DNA from: JAHQVI01 sp963749875
Lineage (GTDB): Bacteria; Pseudomonadota; Alphaproteobacteria; Rhizobiales; Rhodomicrobiaceae
Length of the DNA: 64,000 nucleotides
Reading direction: 5' to 3'
Assembly (NCBI GenBank): GCA_963749875.1
Contig: CAVVOX010000004.1
Coordinates: 496,001 to 560,000 of the forward strand
Position 1 is the first letter of the stretch. Each line of letters starts with the position of its first letter. The notes beneath the pieces were generated by a model. That model saw only the letters and a list, made by a program, of their open reading frames with translations, had not been told where the DNA came from and made no database searches. The position numbers and the translations under genes were made by a program. Positions 16,518 through 24,871 of the stretch are shown here, one piece after another.

Positions 16518-17579
16518 ATGATCCTCTGGATATTATTCGCCGTCTTAACCGCGCTTGCCGCAATTGCTGTCGTAAGCCCTTACTGGCGGCGAAACTGCTC
16601 TGCGCCCGTGCAGGCGCAGGATGTGGCGCTTTACAAGCAGCAGCTTGCCGAAATCGACGACGAGGCCGCGCGCGGATTGCTCGGCGAGGCGGAGGCCGAA
16701 GCGGCGCGGATCGAGATCTCCCGGCGCATTCTCGCCGCGGCGAAGCAGGCGGACAACGCCGGCGCGGCAAGCAAATCGCCTTACGCGCCCTATGTCATCG
16801 TCGGCTTTCTGGCGATGATCAGCACCGGCGCCTATCTGCTTTTCGGCTCGCCGCAACTTCCCGATCAGCCGCTTTCCGCGCGTATCACGCCGGAGCAGCA
16901 GCCATCGCTGCAAAATCTGGTCACCCAGGTCGAAGAACGGCTGAGGTCTCATCCCGATGACGGGAGGGGATGGAGCGTGATCGCCCCTGTTTATATGCGG
17001 ATGGGACGGTATGACGATGCCGTCAAAGCCCGCAGGCGGGCGATGGAGCTCCTGGGCCCCACCCCGGAACGATGGGCCGATCTGGGAGAAGCGTTGACCC
17101 TGTCGAATGATGGCGCCGTGACGGAAGAGGCGAGCAAGGCCTTCAAGAAGGCGCTGGCGGGCAAGCCGGACGACAGCCGGGCCGAATTCTGGCTGGCGGT
17201 CGAGAATGAACAGAGCAACGAGCTTGCCGAGGCGGCCCGGCGCTATCGCAAGCTGCTCGCGCGCGGCCTGCCGGCGAATGTCCAACAGGTCGTCACGCAG
17301 CGGCTTGCCAATGTTGCGGCACAATTGTCCGGCAAACCGTCATTCAATGCCGAGCAACAGGCGATGATCGACAAGATGGTGTCCGGCCTCGCCGAGCGGC
17401 TGGAGGCAGACGGCTCCGACCTCGAAGGCTGGCTCAAGCTGATGAGAGCCTATACAGTGCTCGGCAGACGCGAAGAGGCCCTGAACGCCATGAAGCGGGC
17501 GCAAAGCCAGTTCTCGGCTGACAAGGAGGCCCTGGGACAGATCGACCAGATGGCGAAATCGCTGGGTTTGCAATCCTGA
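16518..17579 (+). CDS. ccmI: Cytochrome c maturation protein CcmI (CycH)
   Basis: A 353-residue membrane-anchored TPR protein. Helix 1 (about 2-22) is followed by a cytoplasmic coiled region (YKQQLAEIDDEAARGLLGEAEAEAARIEISRR, about 43-74), the family's leucine-zipper-like part, then helix 2 (about 93-111, YVIVGFLAMISTGAYLLF) and a periplasmic TPR region with YMRMGRYDDAVKARRRAMEL and later repeats. CcmI chaperones apocytochrome c to the haem lyase. It opens the operon ccmI-ccmE-ccmF-ccmH, the same order as rhizobial cycHJKL. Confidence 0.95.
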   Translation: MILWILFAVLTALAAIAVVSPYWRRNCSAPVQAQDVALYKQQLAEIDDEAARGLLGEAEAEAARIEISRRILAAAKQADNAGAASKSPYAPYVIVGFLAMISTGAYLLFGSPQLPDQPLSARITPEQQPSLQNLVTQVEERLRSHPDDGRGWSVIAPVYMRMGRYDDAVKARRRAMELLGPTPERWADLGEALTLSNDGAVTEEASKAFKKALAGKPDDSRAEFWLAVENEQSNELAEAARRYRKLLARGLPANVQQVVTQRLANVAAQLSGKPSFNAEQQAMIDKMVSGLAERLEADGSDLEGWLKLMRAYTVLGRREEALNAMKRAQSQFSADKEALGQIDQMAKSLGLQS

Positions 17580-17610
17580 TCTTCATCTGATCACCTTACA
17601 TGAGACCGGA

Positions 17611-18072
17611 ATGACACGAAAACAGCGCAGATCCCTTTTTATTGGTGGAGGTTTGGCCGTCCTGGGCTTATCGGCGTTTCTAATCCTGTCGGCGCTGAAC
17701 GATTCGATCGTGTTCTTTTACAGTCCGACGGACGTAGCCCAGAAGCACGTGCAGACAGGCCAGCGTTTCCGCCTGGGCGGTCTGGTTTCCGACGGCAGCT
17801 TCAAGCGCCTGAATGACACCGATGTCGAATTCGAGATCGGCGACGGCAACCGGGCGCTGAAGGTGACCTATAGCGGATTGCTTCCCGATCTGTTCCGCGA
17901 AGGGCAGGGGGTGGTGGCCGAGGGCGCCCTCGATCCGTCCGGGCGTTTCATTGCCGATACGGTTCTCGCAAAGCATGATGAGAATTATATGCCGCGCGAG
18001 GTCGCCGAAAGCCTGAAGAAACAAGGCGTGTGGCAGGGCGCGAACGCTCAGCCGAAACAAGCCGCCCGGTAG
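17611..18072 (+). CDS. ccmE: Haem chaperone CcmE (CycJ)
   Basis: A 153-residue protein with a basic N terminus, one membrane anchor (about 9-28) and a periplasmic OB-fold. The covalent haem ligand is His122 in LAKHDENYMPREV, the family hallmark. It takes haem from the CcmABCD machinery, not in this window, to CcmF. It sits 31 bases after ccmI and 22 bases before ccmF. Confidence 0.95.
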   Translation: MTRKQRRSLFIGGGLAVLGLSAFLILSALNDSIVFFYSPTDVAQKHVQTGQRFRLGGLVSDGSFKRLNDTDVEFEIGDGNRALKVTYSGLLPDLFREGQGVVAEGALDPSGRFIADTVLAKHDENYMPREVAESLKKQGVWQGANAQPKQAAR

Positions 18073-18094
18073 CGCTCCAAAACAGGCCGTTGCT

Positions 18095-20095
18095 GTGATC
18101 GTAGAAGTTGGACATTTCGCCCTGATCCTGGCCTTTGCGGTCGCTTGCCTGCAGAGCGGGGCGGTGATCTGGAGCCTCTGGTCCGGCAATGACGACCCGC
18201 GCAGTCTGACCACGCCGGCGGCGCTCGCCCAGTTCTTCCTGCTGCTGTTGTCGTTTCTGGTGCTGGTGCACGCCTATGTCGTCTCGGATTTTTCGGTCGA
18301 AAACGTCTGGGCCAATTCGCATTCGGCAAAGCCGCTCATTTACAAGATCTCCGGAAGCTGGGGCAATCACGAAGGCTCCATGCTGCTCTGGGTCTTGATC
18401 CTCGGCCTGTTCGGCGCGGCGGTCGCCCTGTTCGGCAATAATCTCCCGGCGCGTCTGAAATCGAGCGTTCTCGGCGTTCAGGGTTTGATCGGCGTCGCAT
18501 TTCTGGCCTTTATCATGACGACGTCCAATCCCTTCGTCCGATTGAGCCCGGCGCCGTTCGAAGGCCAGGGCCTTAACCCGATCCTGCAGGACCCCGCGCT
18601 CGCCTTCCATCCGCCCCTCCTTTACACCGGCTATGTCGGCTTCTCGATGGCCTTCTCCTTCGCGATCGCGGCGCTCATCGAGGGGCACATCGGAGCCGCC
18701 TGGGCGCGCTGGGTGCGGCCGTGGACGCTTGCGGCATGGATGTTTCTGACCATCGGCATCGCGATCGGCTCGTGGTGGGCCTATTACGAGCTGGGCTGGG
18801 GCGGCTGGTGGTTCTGGGACCCGGTGGAGAACGCTTCATTCATGCCGTGGCTCGCCGGAACGGCGCTTCTGCATTCCGCCGTCGTGATGGAGAAGCGGGA
18901 TGCGCTGAAGGTCTGGACCATATTGCTGGCCATCATTACTTTCGCGCTGAGCCTGATGGGCACTTTTCTCGTCCGCTCGGGCGTTCTCACCTCGGTCCAT
19001 TCTTTTGCGACCGATCCGGCGCGCGGCGTGTTCATCCTGGCGATCATCGCCCTCTTCACCGGCGGCGCCTTCACCCTGTTCGCCTGGAGAGCCCCCCTCC
19101 TCCGGCAAGGCGCGCGTTTCGCACCCATCTCCCGCGAGGGCAGCCTGGTGTTCAACAATTTCGTGCTGATGATCGTCTGCGCGGCGGTCCTGATCGGCAC
19201 GCTTTACCCGCTCGCCCTGGACGCTTTGACGGGCGACAAGATCTCCGTCGGCCCGCCTTATTTCAATGCGGTCTTCGTTCCGCTCGCACTGGCGCTACTG
19301 GCGGTCATGCCGTTCGGTCCGTTTCTGCCGTGGAAACGAGGCTCTCTCGCCGACACTGCGAAACGGTTGCGCGTGCCCGCGCTGCTCGCAGCCGCAGCCT
19401 TTGTGATCACCCTTGTGCTGGAGCCGAACGGCTCTCTGCTCGCCGCCCTTGGAATGGCGATCGGTGTCTGGCTGATGAGCGGTGCGCTCGCGGAGACGGC
19501 CTTTCGCCTGAAGGCCTTCGCTGCGCCATGGGCTGAAGTGCGCCGCCGCGCATCGAACCTGCCGCGCGCGAGCTATGGCGCGATGATTGCGCATTTTGGC
19601 CTGGGCGTGGTGGTCCTCGGCATTGTCGCCACGAGTTCCTGGCGGGCCGAGCGGATTCTCTCGATGCAGCCCGGGCAAACGATTCCGTTCGCGGGCTACG
19701 AACTGACGTTCGGAAAGCTCGCCTCCCGTGAAGGGCCGAACTATCGCGAGACCTTCGGCAATTTCGAGCTGAGGAAAAACGGCAAGCTCGTCACCCTGCT
19801 TAGCCCCTCCAAACGCCAATATGTTGCGCCGCCGACCGCGACCACCGAGGCGGCGATCCATGCGAGCTGGGCCGGCGATTTCTATCTCGTCATCGGCGAG
19901 ACCGGCCAGAGCAAGACGTCCTCCCTTGCCGTTCGGCTCTATTTTCACCCCCTCGTGCGGCTGATCTGGATTGGCGCTTTCATCATGTTTCTCGGCGGCG
20001 CCTTGTCACTCTCCGACAGGCGTCTGCGCGTCGGCGCTCCCAGACGGCGGGCCGTTTCTCCCGCTCCGCCGGCAACGGCAGGGCGGGCGTCATGA
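18095..20095 (+). CDS. ccmF: Haem lyase subunit CcmF (CycK)
   Basis: A 666-residue polytopic protein with many membrane helices and the tryptophan-rich WWD signature in YYELGWGGWWFWDPVENAS (about residues 230-248), the haem-handling motif. Histidines around helices (HEGSMLLWVL, HPPLLYTGYVG, LLHSAVV) match haem-ligand positions in the family. The start is a GTG at 18095. The stop overlaps the ccmH ATG by four bases. With CcmH and CcmI it attaches haem to apocytochrome c. Confidence 0.95.
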   Translation: MIVEVGHFALILAFAVACLQSGAVIWSLWSGNDDPRSLTTPAALAQFFLLLLSFLVLVHAYVVSDFSVENVWANSHSAKPLIYKISGSWGNHEGSMLLWVLILGLFGAAVALFGNNLPARLKSSVLGVQGLIGVAFLAFIMTTSNPFVRLSPAPFEGQGLNPILQDPALAFHPPLLYTGYVGFSMAFSFAIAALIEGHIGAAWARWVRPWTLAAWMFLTIGIAIGSWWAYYELGWGGWWFWDPVENASFMPWLAGTALLHSAVVMEKRDALKVWTILLAIITFALSLMGTFLVRSGVLTSVHSFATDPARGVFILAIIALFTGGAFTLFAWRAPLLRQGARFAPISREGSLVFNNFVLMIVCAAVLIGTLYPLALDALTGDKISVGPPYFNAVFVPLALALLAVMPFGPFLPWKRGSLADTAKRLRVPALLAAAAFVITLVLEPNGSLLAALGMAIGVWLMSGALAETAFRLKAFAAPWAEVRRRASNLPRASYGAMIAHFGLGVVVLGIVATSSWRAERILSMQPGQTIPFAGYELTFGKLASREGPNYRETFGNFELRKNGKLVTLLSPSKRQYVAPPTATTEAAIHASWAGDFYLVIGETGQSKTSSLAVRLYFHPLVRLIWIGAFIMFLGGALSLSDRRLRVGAPRRRAVSPAPPATAGRAS

Positions 20096-20580
20096 GATTG
20101 CCCGTAACGGTAAAGGCCTTGATCGCGGCATTGGCCTTGATCGCGATGGCATCGCCCATTGCGTTCGCCGTTCAGCCCGACGAGATCCTCGACGATCCCG
20201 TGCTGGAGGCTCAGGCGCGCGAGATTTCCGCAGAACTCCGGTGCCTCGTCTGCCAGAACCAATCCATCGATGATTCCGATGCGCCGCTCGCCCACGACCT
20301 GAGACTTCTCGTGCGGGAGCGGCTGAAGGCCGGCGACGATGAACAGGCGGTCATCGACTTCATCGTGGCGCGCTATGGCGAGTTCGTCCTGCTGCGGCCG
20401 CGCTTTTCCGCCAAGACGTATCTGCTCTGGCTCGCTCCACTCCTGTTGCTTGGAGGCGGTGGCTATCTCGCTTTTCGGCTCTTCGCCCGGCCGGAGGGCG
20501 AAAGCGTGGCCCACCCCGCTCCGCTCAGCCGCGAAGAAGAAGAGCAGCTGCAGCGTATATTCGATGAGAGCAAGGGCTGA
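20092..20580 (+). CDS. ccmH: Cytochrome c maturation thiol protein CcmH (CycL)
   Basis: A 162-residue protein with a signal peptide (about 1-27), the redox motif LRCLVCQNQSIDDSDAPLA (Cys51 and Cys54) and a C-terminal membrane helix (about 105-124). It keeps the CXXCH cysteines of apocytochrome c reduced. The start ATG overlaps the ccmF stop. No ccmG is present here, so that thiol reductant must be encoded elsewhere. Confidence 0.95.
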   Translation: MRLPVTVKALIAALALIAMASPIAFAVQPDEILDDPVLEAQAREISAELRCLVCQNQSIDDSDAPLAHDLRLLVRERLKAGDDEQAVIDFIVARYGEFVLLRPRFSAKTYLLWLAPLLLLGGGGYLAFRLFARPEGESVAHPAPLSREEEEQLQRIFDESKG

Positions 20581-20671
20581 ATGCCGATCCGTTTCTGAGG
20601 CGGCATTCTGAAGCGAGATCGCTTCAAACCATGTCGATCAGGCTCACAGCAGCGGTAGCCCGATTTGGAAG

Positions 20672-20720
20672 CCACTCGCCTGTCAGCGAACACCTTACCT
20701 TGCCGATTTGTCAGGCGAGG
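20672..20720. repeat. Partial copy of the composite palindromic repeat
   Basis: CCACTCGCCTGTCAGCGAAC at 20672 and TTGTCAGGCGAG at about 20708-20719 form an 11-bp stem with one mismatch. The core matches the 6691-6732 part of the repeat at 6630. It lies in the 187-base gap between convergent ccmH and ychF, which also holds a small palindrome GAAGCGAGATCGCTTC (about 20611-20626). It may serve as a shared terminator-like structure. Confidence 0.5.
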
Positions 20721-20767
20721 GGGCCCGACCAGGCCGCGCGGGCTGTTCCCGCCTCACACAATCTGAT

Positions 20768-21865
20768 TCAGTTCGCGAAGCGGAAATGCATGATGTCGCC
20801 GTCATGCACAGTGTAGTCCTTGCCCTCCAGACGCATCTTGCCGGCCTCCTTCGCGCCGGCCTCGCCGCGCAGCCGCACGAAATCGTCATAGGAGATCGTC
20901 TCAGCCCGAATGAAGCCTTTTTCGAAGTCGGTATGGATGGCGCCGGCGGCCTGCGGGGCGAGCGTGCCCTTGCGCACGGTCCAGGCGCGCGCCTCCTTCG
21001 GACCGGCAGTGAAAAAGGTGATGAGATCGAGCAGCTGATACCCAGCGCGGATCAGGCGATCGAGTCCCGGCTCGGTGAGGCCGAGGCTGTCGAGATAGTC
21101 CTGACGCTCCTCGGGCGGGAGTTGTGCCAGCTCGGCTTCGATCTTGGCGGAAATCACAACCGCGACCGCGCCTTCCTGCTCCGCCCTTTCCTCCACCCGG
21201 CGTGAATAGTCATTGCCGGTTGCGGCAGAGGCCTCATCGACATTGGCGACATAGAGAACGGGCTTGGCGGTCAGCAGCTGAAGCTGTTTGAAGCGCGCCC
21301 GGTCCTCCGGATCGATCTTCGCCAGGCGCGCGGGCTTGCCCTCATTCAGCACTGCCAGGGCAGCATTGACGACACGAAGCGTGTCGGCGGCTTCCTTGTC
21401 CTGGCCGCGCGCCCTTTTCTCCAGCGCGACCTGCCGCTTCTCCAGGCTTTCCAGATCGGCGAGCATCAGCTCGGTTTCCACCGTCTCGGCATCTGCGGTG
21501 GCATCGACGCGGCCCTCCACATGCGTCACATCCGAGTCGTCGAAGCAGCGTAGCACATAGGCGATCGCGTCCATCTCGCGGATATTGGCCAGGAACTGAT
21601 TGCCGAGCCCTTCACCTTTCGAGGCGCCGCGAACGAGCCCGGCAATATCGACGAAGGTGAGCCGCGTCGGCAGGACCTGGGCGGATTTGGCAATTGCGGC
21701 GATGCGCTCCAGCCGCTCATCCGGCACCGGCACGTCGCCGACATTCGGCTCGATCGTGCAGAACGGGTAATTGGCGGCCTCGGCGGCGGCCGTCTGCGTG
21801 AGGGCGTTGAACAGCGTCGACTTGCCGACATTCGGCAATCCCACAATGCCGCATCTGAAGCCCAT
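20768..21865 (-). CDS. ychF: Ribosome-binding ATPase YchF
   Basis: A 365-residue OBG-family P-loop protein: Walker A GLPNVGKST at about residues 9-17, a switch region TRLTFVDIAGLVRGASKG, and the YchF-specific NVDEASAATGND in place of the usual guanine-specifying NKxD, consistent with ATP preference. A helical coiled insert (about 130-200) and the C-terminal TGS domain (LDLITFFTAGPKEARAWTV; FIRAETISYDDFV) complete it. Cytosolic; binds ribosomes and modulates translation under stress. It follows pth on the same strand by 131 bases. Confidence 0.97.
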   Translation of the reverse strand: MGFRCGIVGLPNVGKSTLFNALTQTAAAEAANYPFCTIEPNVGDVPVPDERLERIAAIAKSAQVLPTRLTFVDIAGLVRGASKGEGLGNQFLANIREMDAIAYVLRCFDDSDVTHVEGRVDATADAETVETELMLADLESLEKRQVALEKRARGQDKEAADTLRVVNAALAVLNEGKPARLAKIDPEDRARFKQLQLLTAKPVLYVANVDEASAATGNDYSRRVEERAEQEGAVAVVISAKIEAELAQLPPEERQDYLDSLGLTEPGLDRLIRAGYQLLDLITFFTAGPKEARAWTVRKGTLAPQAAGAIHTDFEKGFIRAETISYDDFVRLRGEAGAKEAGKMRLEGKDYTVHDGDIMHFRFAN

Positions 21866-21996
21866 CGGTAGCTCATCCTCTTAAACAGACGGCATGTTAT
21901 CGACCGGGCGTCCCGGCTGGACGAAGCTCATCCGGCCCACTGATCTCTCGGGTCTAAACCGCCGTAATCGTGTGAACGCTGGACAAGAAGGAAAGG

Positions 21997-22749
21997 TCAG
22001 CCGCGCTTGAACCAGGCTTTGAGCTTGGCGCCGAGCGAGGTTTCATGCCGGTCGCCACCGAGCGCGGCTTCGGCCATTGCGGGCTCCAATGGCTTTTCTG
22101 CGGTTTTTTCCGGCTTCTCGCTCGCAGGCTGCGGCGCGGCGGGTTTGGGCGGCGGCTTAGCGGCAGCTTGCGGTGCGGGGGCCGGCCGCATAACGCGCGC
22201 GACCGCGTTCATGAATTTGGCGTCCTCCCCCGTCACCAGATGGCCGACGGATTTCGCAGCCGCATCCAGCAGCGGCGCGAGCCAGTCGCGATCGGCGCGG
22301 GAGAAATCATGCAGCACATAATGGGCAACCGCGTCGCGGTGACCGGGGTGACCGACGCCGAGCCGCACGCGCTGATAGTCATTGCCGATATGCGCCGAGA
22401 TCGACTTCAGCCCATTATGCCCGGCATGGCCGCCGCCGAATTTCACCCGAAGCTTGCCGGGTTCGAGATCGATTTCATCGTGAAAGACGATCACGTCGGC
22501 GGGCGAAATCTTGTAGAAGCGGATCGCTTCGCCGACCGCGCGGCCGGACTCGTTCATATAGGTCATCGGCTTCAGCAAGAGATAGCGCGCGCGGTCGATG
22601 TCGACCTCGGCGGCAAGGCCCTGGAAGCGCTTGCGCCATTGCGGCGCACCATACCGGTCGGCGATCGCGTCGACCGCCATGAAGCCGATATTGTGCCGAT
22701 TGCCTTCATATTTTTGGCCGGGATTGCCCAGGCCCACCAGGACTTTCAT
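21997..22749 (-). CDS. pth: Peptidyl-tRNA hydrolase
   Basis: The core (about 1-190) is a standard Pth: GLGNPGQKYEGNRHNIGF with the catalytic His, Asp in FHDEIDLEPGKLRVKFGGG, and GGHAGHNGLKSI. The ATG at 22749 is chosen because the conserved domain begins MKVLVGLGNPG; the frame extends five codons further to a TTG. A C-terminal tail of about 60 residues rich in Ala, Pro, Glu and Lys (PPPKPAAPQPASEKPEK) is a typical variable extension in this order. It recycles peptidyl-tRNA. It lies 48 bases after rplY, same strand. Confidence 0.95.
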   Translation of the reverse strand: MKVLVGLGNPGQKYEGNRHNIGFMAVDAIADRYGAPQWRKRFQGLAAEVDIDRARYLLLKPMTYMNESGRAVGEAIRFYKISPADVIVFHDEIDLEPGKLRVKFGGGHAGHNGLKSISAHIGNDYQRVRLGVGHPGHRDAVAHYVLHDFSRADRDWLAPLLDAAAKSVGHLVTGEDAKFMNAVARVMRPAPAPQAAAKPPPKPAAPQPASEKPEKTAEKPLEPAMAEAALGGDRHETSLGAKLKAWFKRG

Positions 22750-22797
22750 CGCACGCCCGTTCAAAACGCAGACTCCCGATGCCGCAGGAAAGCCGTC

Positions 22798-23469
22798 TTA
22801 ATCCTCGGAGCCTTCCTCGCGCTCGCCTTCGCCCTCGCGTTCTTCCGCTTCGTCCGCCTCGGCGCGCTCGGCTTCCTCGGCCTCCTCTCTTTCCGCCTGC
22901 ATGCCGGCGGAGGAGGTGATGGTGACGATGGTGAAGTCGCGATCCGCAATGGTCGGCGTGACATTTGCCGGCAGGGTCACGGCGGAAATATGCACGCCGT
23001 CACCGATGTCGAGACCGGCGACGCTGACCTCGATGGCTTCCGGGATACCATCGGCCGGGCAGTTCAACTCGATCTCATGCCGGACGACGTTCAGCGCACC
23101 GCCGCGCTTCAGACCGGGCGATTTGTCTTCGTCGATGAAATGCACCGGCACCTCGACATCGATCCGCGAGCTTTTGCTGACCCGCAGAAAATCGACATGG
23201 AGAAGAAAATCGCGAACCGGATCGAGCTGAACCTCGCGCGGAATGACGCGCTCCTTCCTGCCGCCGATATCGAGCATATAAACTGTGGAAAGGAAATATC
23301 CGCTTTCCACCTGCTTCCACAGCAACTTGCGGTTCAGCGTCACCATTTCCGGCGCTTTGTTGCCACCATAGATAATTGCCGGGATGTGGTCGTCCTTGCG
23401 CAGGCGCCTGGCGGCCGACGACCCGGTCGCCGACTTGGGTTCGGCCTTGAACTCGACCATTTCTGCCAT
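22798..23469 (-). CDS. rplY: 50S ribosomal protein L25, long CTC-type
   Basis: A 223-residue long-form L25: N-terminal 5S rRNA-binding domain (FKAEPKSATGSSAARRLRKD, IPAIIYGG) and a C-terminal CTC-type beta domain (FLLHVDFLRVS; VPVHFIDEDKSPGLKRGG). The tail is extremely Glu/Ala-rich (about 40 residues). ATG at 23469 is chosen because GGAGAC lies just upstream and the conserved part begins MAEMVEF. With pth it forms the usual rplY-pth unit. Two hairpin elements lie between it and prs. Confidence 0.95.
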   Translation of the reverse strand: MAEMVEFKAEPKSATGSSAARRLRKDDHIPAIIYGGNKAPEMVTLNRKLLWKQVESGYFLSTVYMLDIGGRKERVIPREVQLDPVRDFLLHVDFLRVSKSSRIDVEVPVHFIDEDKSPGLKRGGALNVVRHEIELNCPADGIPEAIEVSVAGLDIGDGVHISAVTLPANVTPTIADRDFTIVTITSSAGMQAEREEAEEAERAEADEAEEREGEGEREEGSED

Positions 23470-23523
23470 TGGTTGTCTCCGGAATAGAAAAAGGCCCGTC
23501 AAAGGCCAAATCGTCAAAAGCGG

Positions 23524-23601
23524 CTAGTGTCCCGATTCCGAAGTTCGCCTCATTCCTGCAGCACGCACCGTAGCGAACTTCGGAATCTTAAGGGACACTA
23601 G
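23524..23601. repeat. CTAG-bounded hairpin element, copy 2
   Basis: A 78-bp palindrome: left arm CTAGTGTCCC then GATTCCGAAGTTCGC; loop of 24 bases; right arm GCGAACTTCGGAATC, an unpaired TTAA, then GGGACACTAG. The outer 10-bp stem, 4-nt right-side bulge and inner stem match copy 1 (8994-9073) in layout but not in sequence. It lies between prs and rplY, both on the minus strand. Confidence 0.75.
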
Positions 23602-23614
23602 CAACTGTAAGCTT

Positions 23615-23695
23615 CTAGTGTGGTTTGAGATCGGGAAGTCCCCTTGGAAAGCGCGTGCCGAAACAATGAAGGGGACTTCCCGATCACCACACTGG
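23615..23695. repeat. CTAG-bounded hairpin element, copy 3 (reverse orientation)
   Basis: An 81-bp palindrome 13 bases from copy 2: left arm CTAGTGTGGT, unpaired TTGA, GATCGGGAAGTCCCCTT; loop about 23 bases; right arm AAGGGGACTTCCCGATC then ACCACACTGG. The bulge is on the left, so it is inverted relative to copies 1 and 2. One terminus has changed from CTAG to CCAG. Stem sequence again differs from the other two while pairing is retained. Confidence 0.7.
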
Positions 23696-23774
23696 AGCGG
23701 GGCTCACCGCAATAAACTCGCGCCGGTTTATAGACGGAAAAACCGTAGAACTCAATTCCCCCGGCGAAATCTTG

Positions 23775-24707
23775 TCAATCAAAAAGGCTCGAAACCAACT
23801 CTTCGTTTGCCGTCCGGGCGATTGCTTCCCCGATCAGCGGAGCGACGGAGAGGAATTCGATATTCGGCGTCTGCCTGATTTCCTCGTTCGCATCGATGGA
23901 GTTGGTGACCACAAGCGCCTTCAAGGCCGATTTGCCGACCCGTGCGGCCGCGCCCGGCGAGAGGACGCCATGCGTAATATAGGCATAGACCGCGCGCGCG
24001 CCACGTTCCATCAGCGCATCGGCCGCATTGACCAGCGTCCCGCCGGAATTGACGATGTCGTCGATGAAGATGCAGGTGCGGTCGGCGACATTGCCGATGA
24101 CGTTCACCACTTCCGACTCGCCAGGCCTTTCGCGGCGTTTGTCGACGATGGCAAGCGGTGCGCCGATGCGCTGCGCGACATTTCGCGCCCGCACCACGCC
24201 ACCGACGTCCGGCGAGACGACCGTGACGCTATCGTCGTCGAAACGCTCTTTGATGGCGCGGACGAAAACCGGCGCGGCAAAGAGATTATCCGTGGGAATA
24301 TCGAAAAAGCCCTGAATCTGGCCGGCATGCAGATCGAGAGTCATGACGCGGTCTGCGCCGGAGCGGACGACGAGATTTGCGACGAGCTTGGCCGAGATCG
24401 GTGTGCGCGGTCCAACCTTGCGGTCCTGGCGCGCATAGCCGTAATAGGGAATGACGGCCGTCACCCGGCGTGCGGAAGCCCGCCTGAGCGCGTCGATGAT
24501 GATCAGCAGCTCCATCAGATTGTCATTCGCCGGATATGAGCTGGACTGAATGACAAAGACGTCCTCGCCTCGGACGTTTTCCTGGATTTCGACGAATATT
24601 TCCATATCCGCGAAGCGACGGCAGACAGTCTTCGTCAGCGGGACGTCGAGATAGTCGGCAATGGCGGCGGACAGAGGAAGGTTGCTATTTCCGGAGACAA
24701 TTTTCAT
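23775..24707 (-). CDS. prs: Ribose-phosphate pyrophosphokinase
   Basis: A 310-residue PRPP synthase of normal length. Visible hallmarks: GNSNLPLSAAIADYL, RFADMEIFVEIQENVRGEDV, the ATP/flexible-loop region PYYGYARQDRK (about 93-103), and the PRPP-binding loop CIFIDDIVNSGGT (about 215-227). It makes PRPP from ribose 5-phosphate and ATP for nucleotide, His and Trp synthesis. It is transcribed towards rplY but separated from it by about 300 bases with two hairpin elements. Confidence 0.97.
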   Translation of the reverse strand: MKIVSGNSNLPLSAAIADYLDVPLTKTVCRRFADMEIFVEIQENVRGEDVFVIQSSSYPANDNLMELLIIIDALRRASARRVTAVIPYYGYARQDRKVGPRTPISAKLVANLVVRSGADRVMTLDLHAGQIQGFFDIPTDNLFAAPVFVRAIKERFDDDSVTVVSPDVGGVVRARNVAQRIGAPLAIVDKRRERPGESEVVNVIGNVADRTCIFIDDIVNSGGTLVNAADALMERGARAVYAYITHGVLSPGAAARVGKSALKALVVTNSIDANEEIRQTPNIEFLSVAPLIGEAIARTANEELVSSLFD

Positions 24708-24797
24708 GCGAGGAGCCTTTGACCGGAACAGGAAGGCGTGATCATTGAAGTATTTCCACCTCTCATTCTACGTGCTCGGGAGGGAAACCAAGGGCGC

Positions 24798-24832
24798 AAA
24801 AAGAAACGGCTCGCTTTTACCAGCGAGCCGTT
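24798..24832 (-). terminator. Rho-independent terminator of the lipoprotein gene
   Basis: An 11-bp stem (24805-24815 AACGGCTCGCT / 24822-24832 AGCGAGCCGTT) is followed on the minus strand by TTTCTTTTTG. It lies 40 bases after the stop of the lipoprotein gene at 24872 and separates it from prs. Confidence 0.85.
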
Positions 24833-24871
24833 GAACTGTAAACCAAGACGGAATAGGGCGGACGCCAACGG

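Noticed and set aside
16315..16521. 68-codon ORF overlapping the ccmI ATG as ATGA
   Set aside because: Composition is not protein-like and no ribosome site; the overlap is probably chance.
23524..23695. The paired hairpins as a transcription terminator between prs and rplY
   Set aside because: They are long palindromes with large loops, lack T-tracts and have CTAG termini, so a mobile-element origin fits better, although an effect on transcription is possible.
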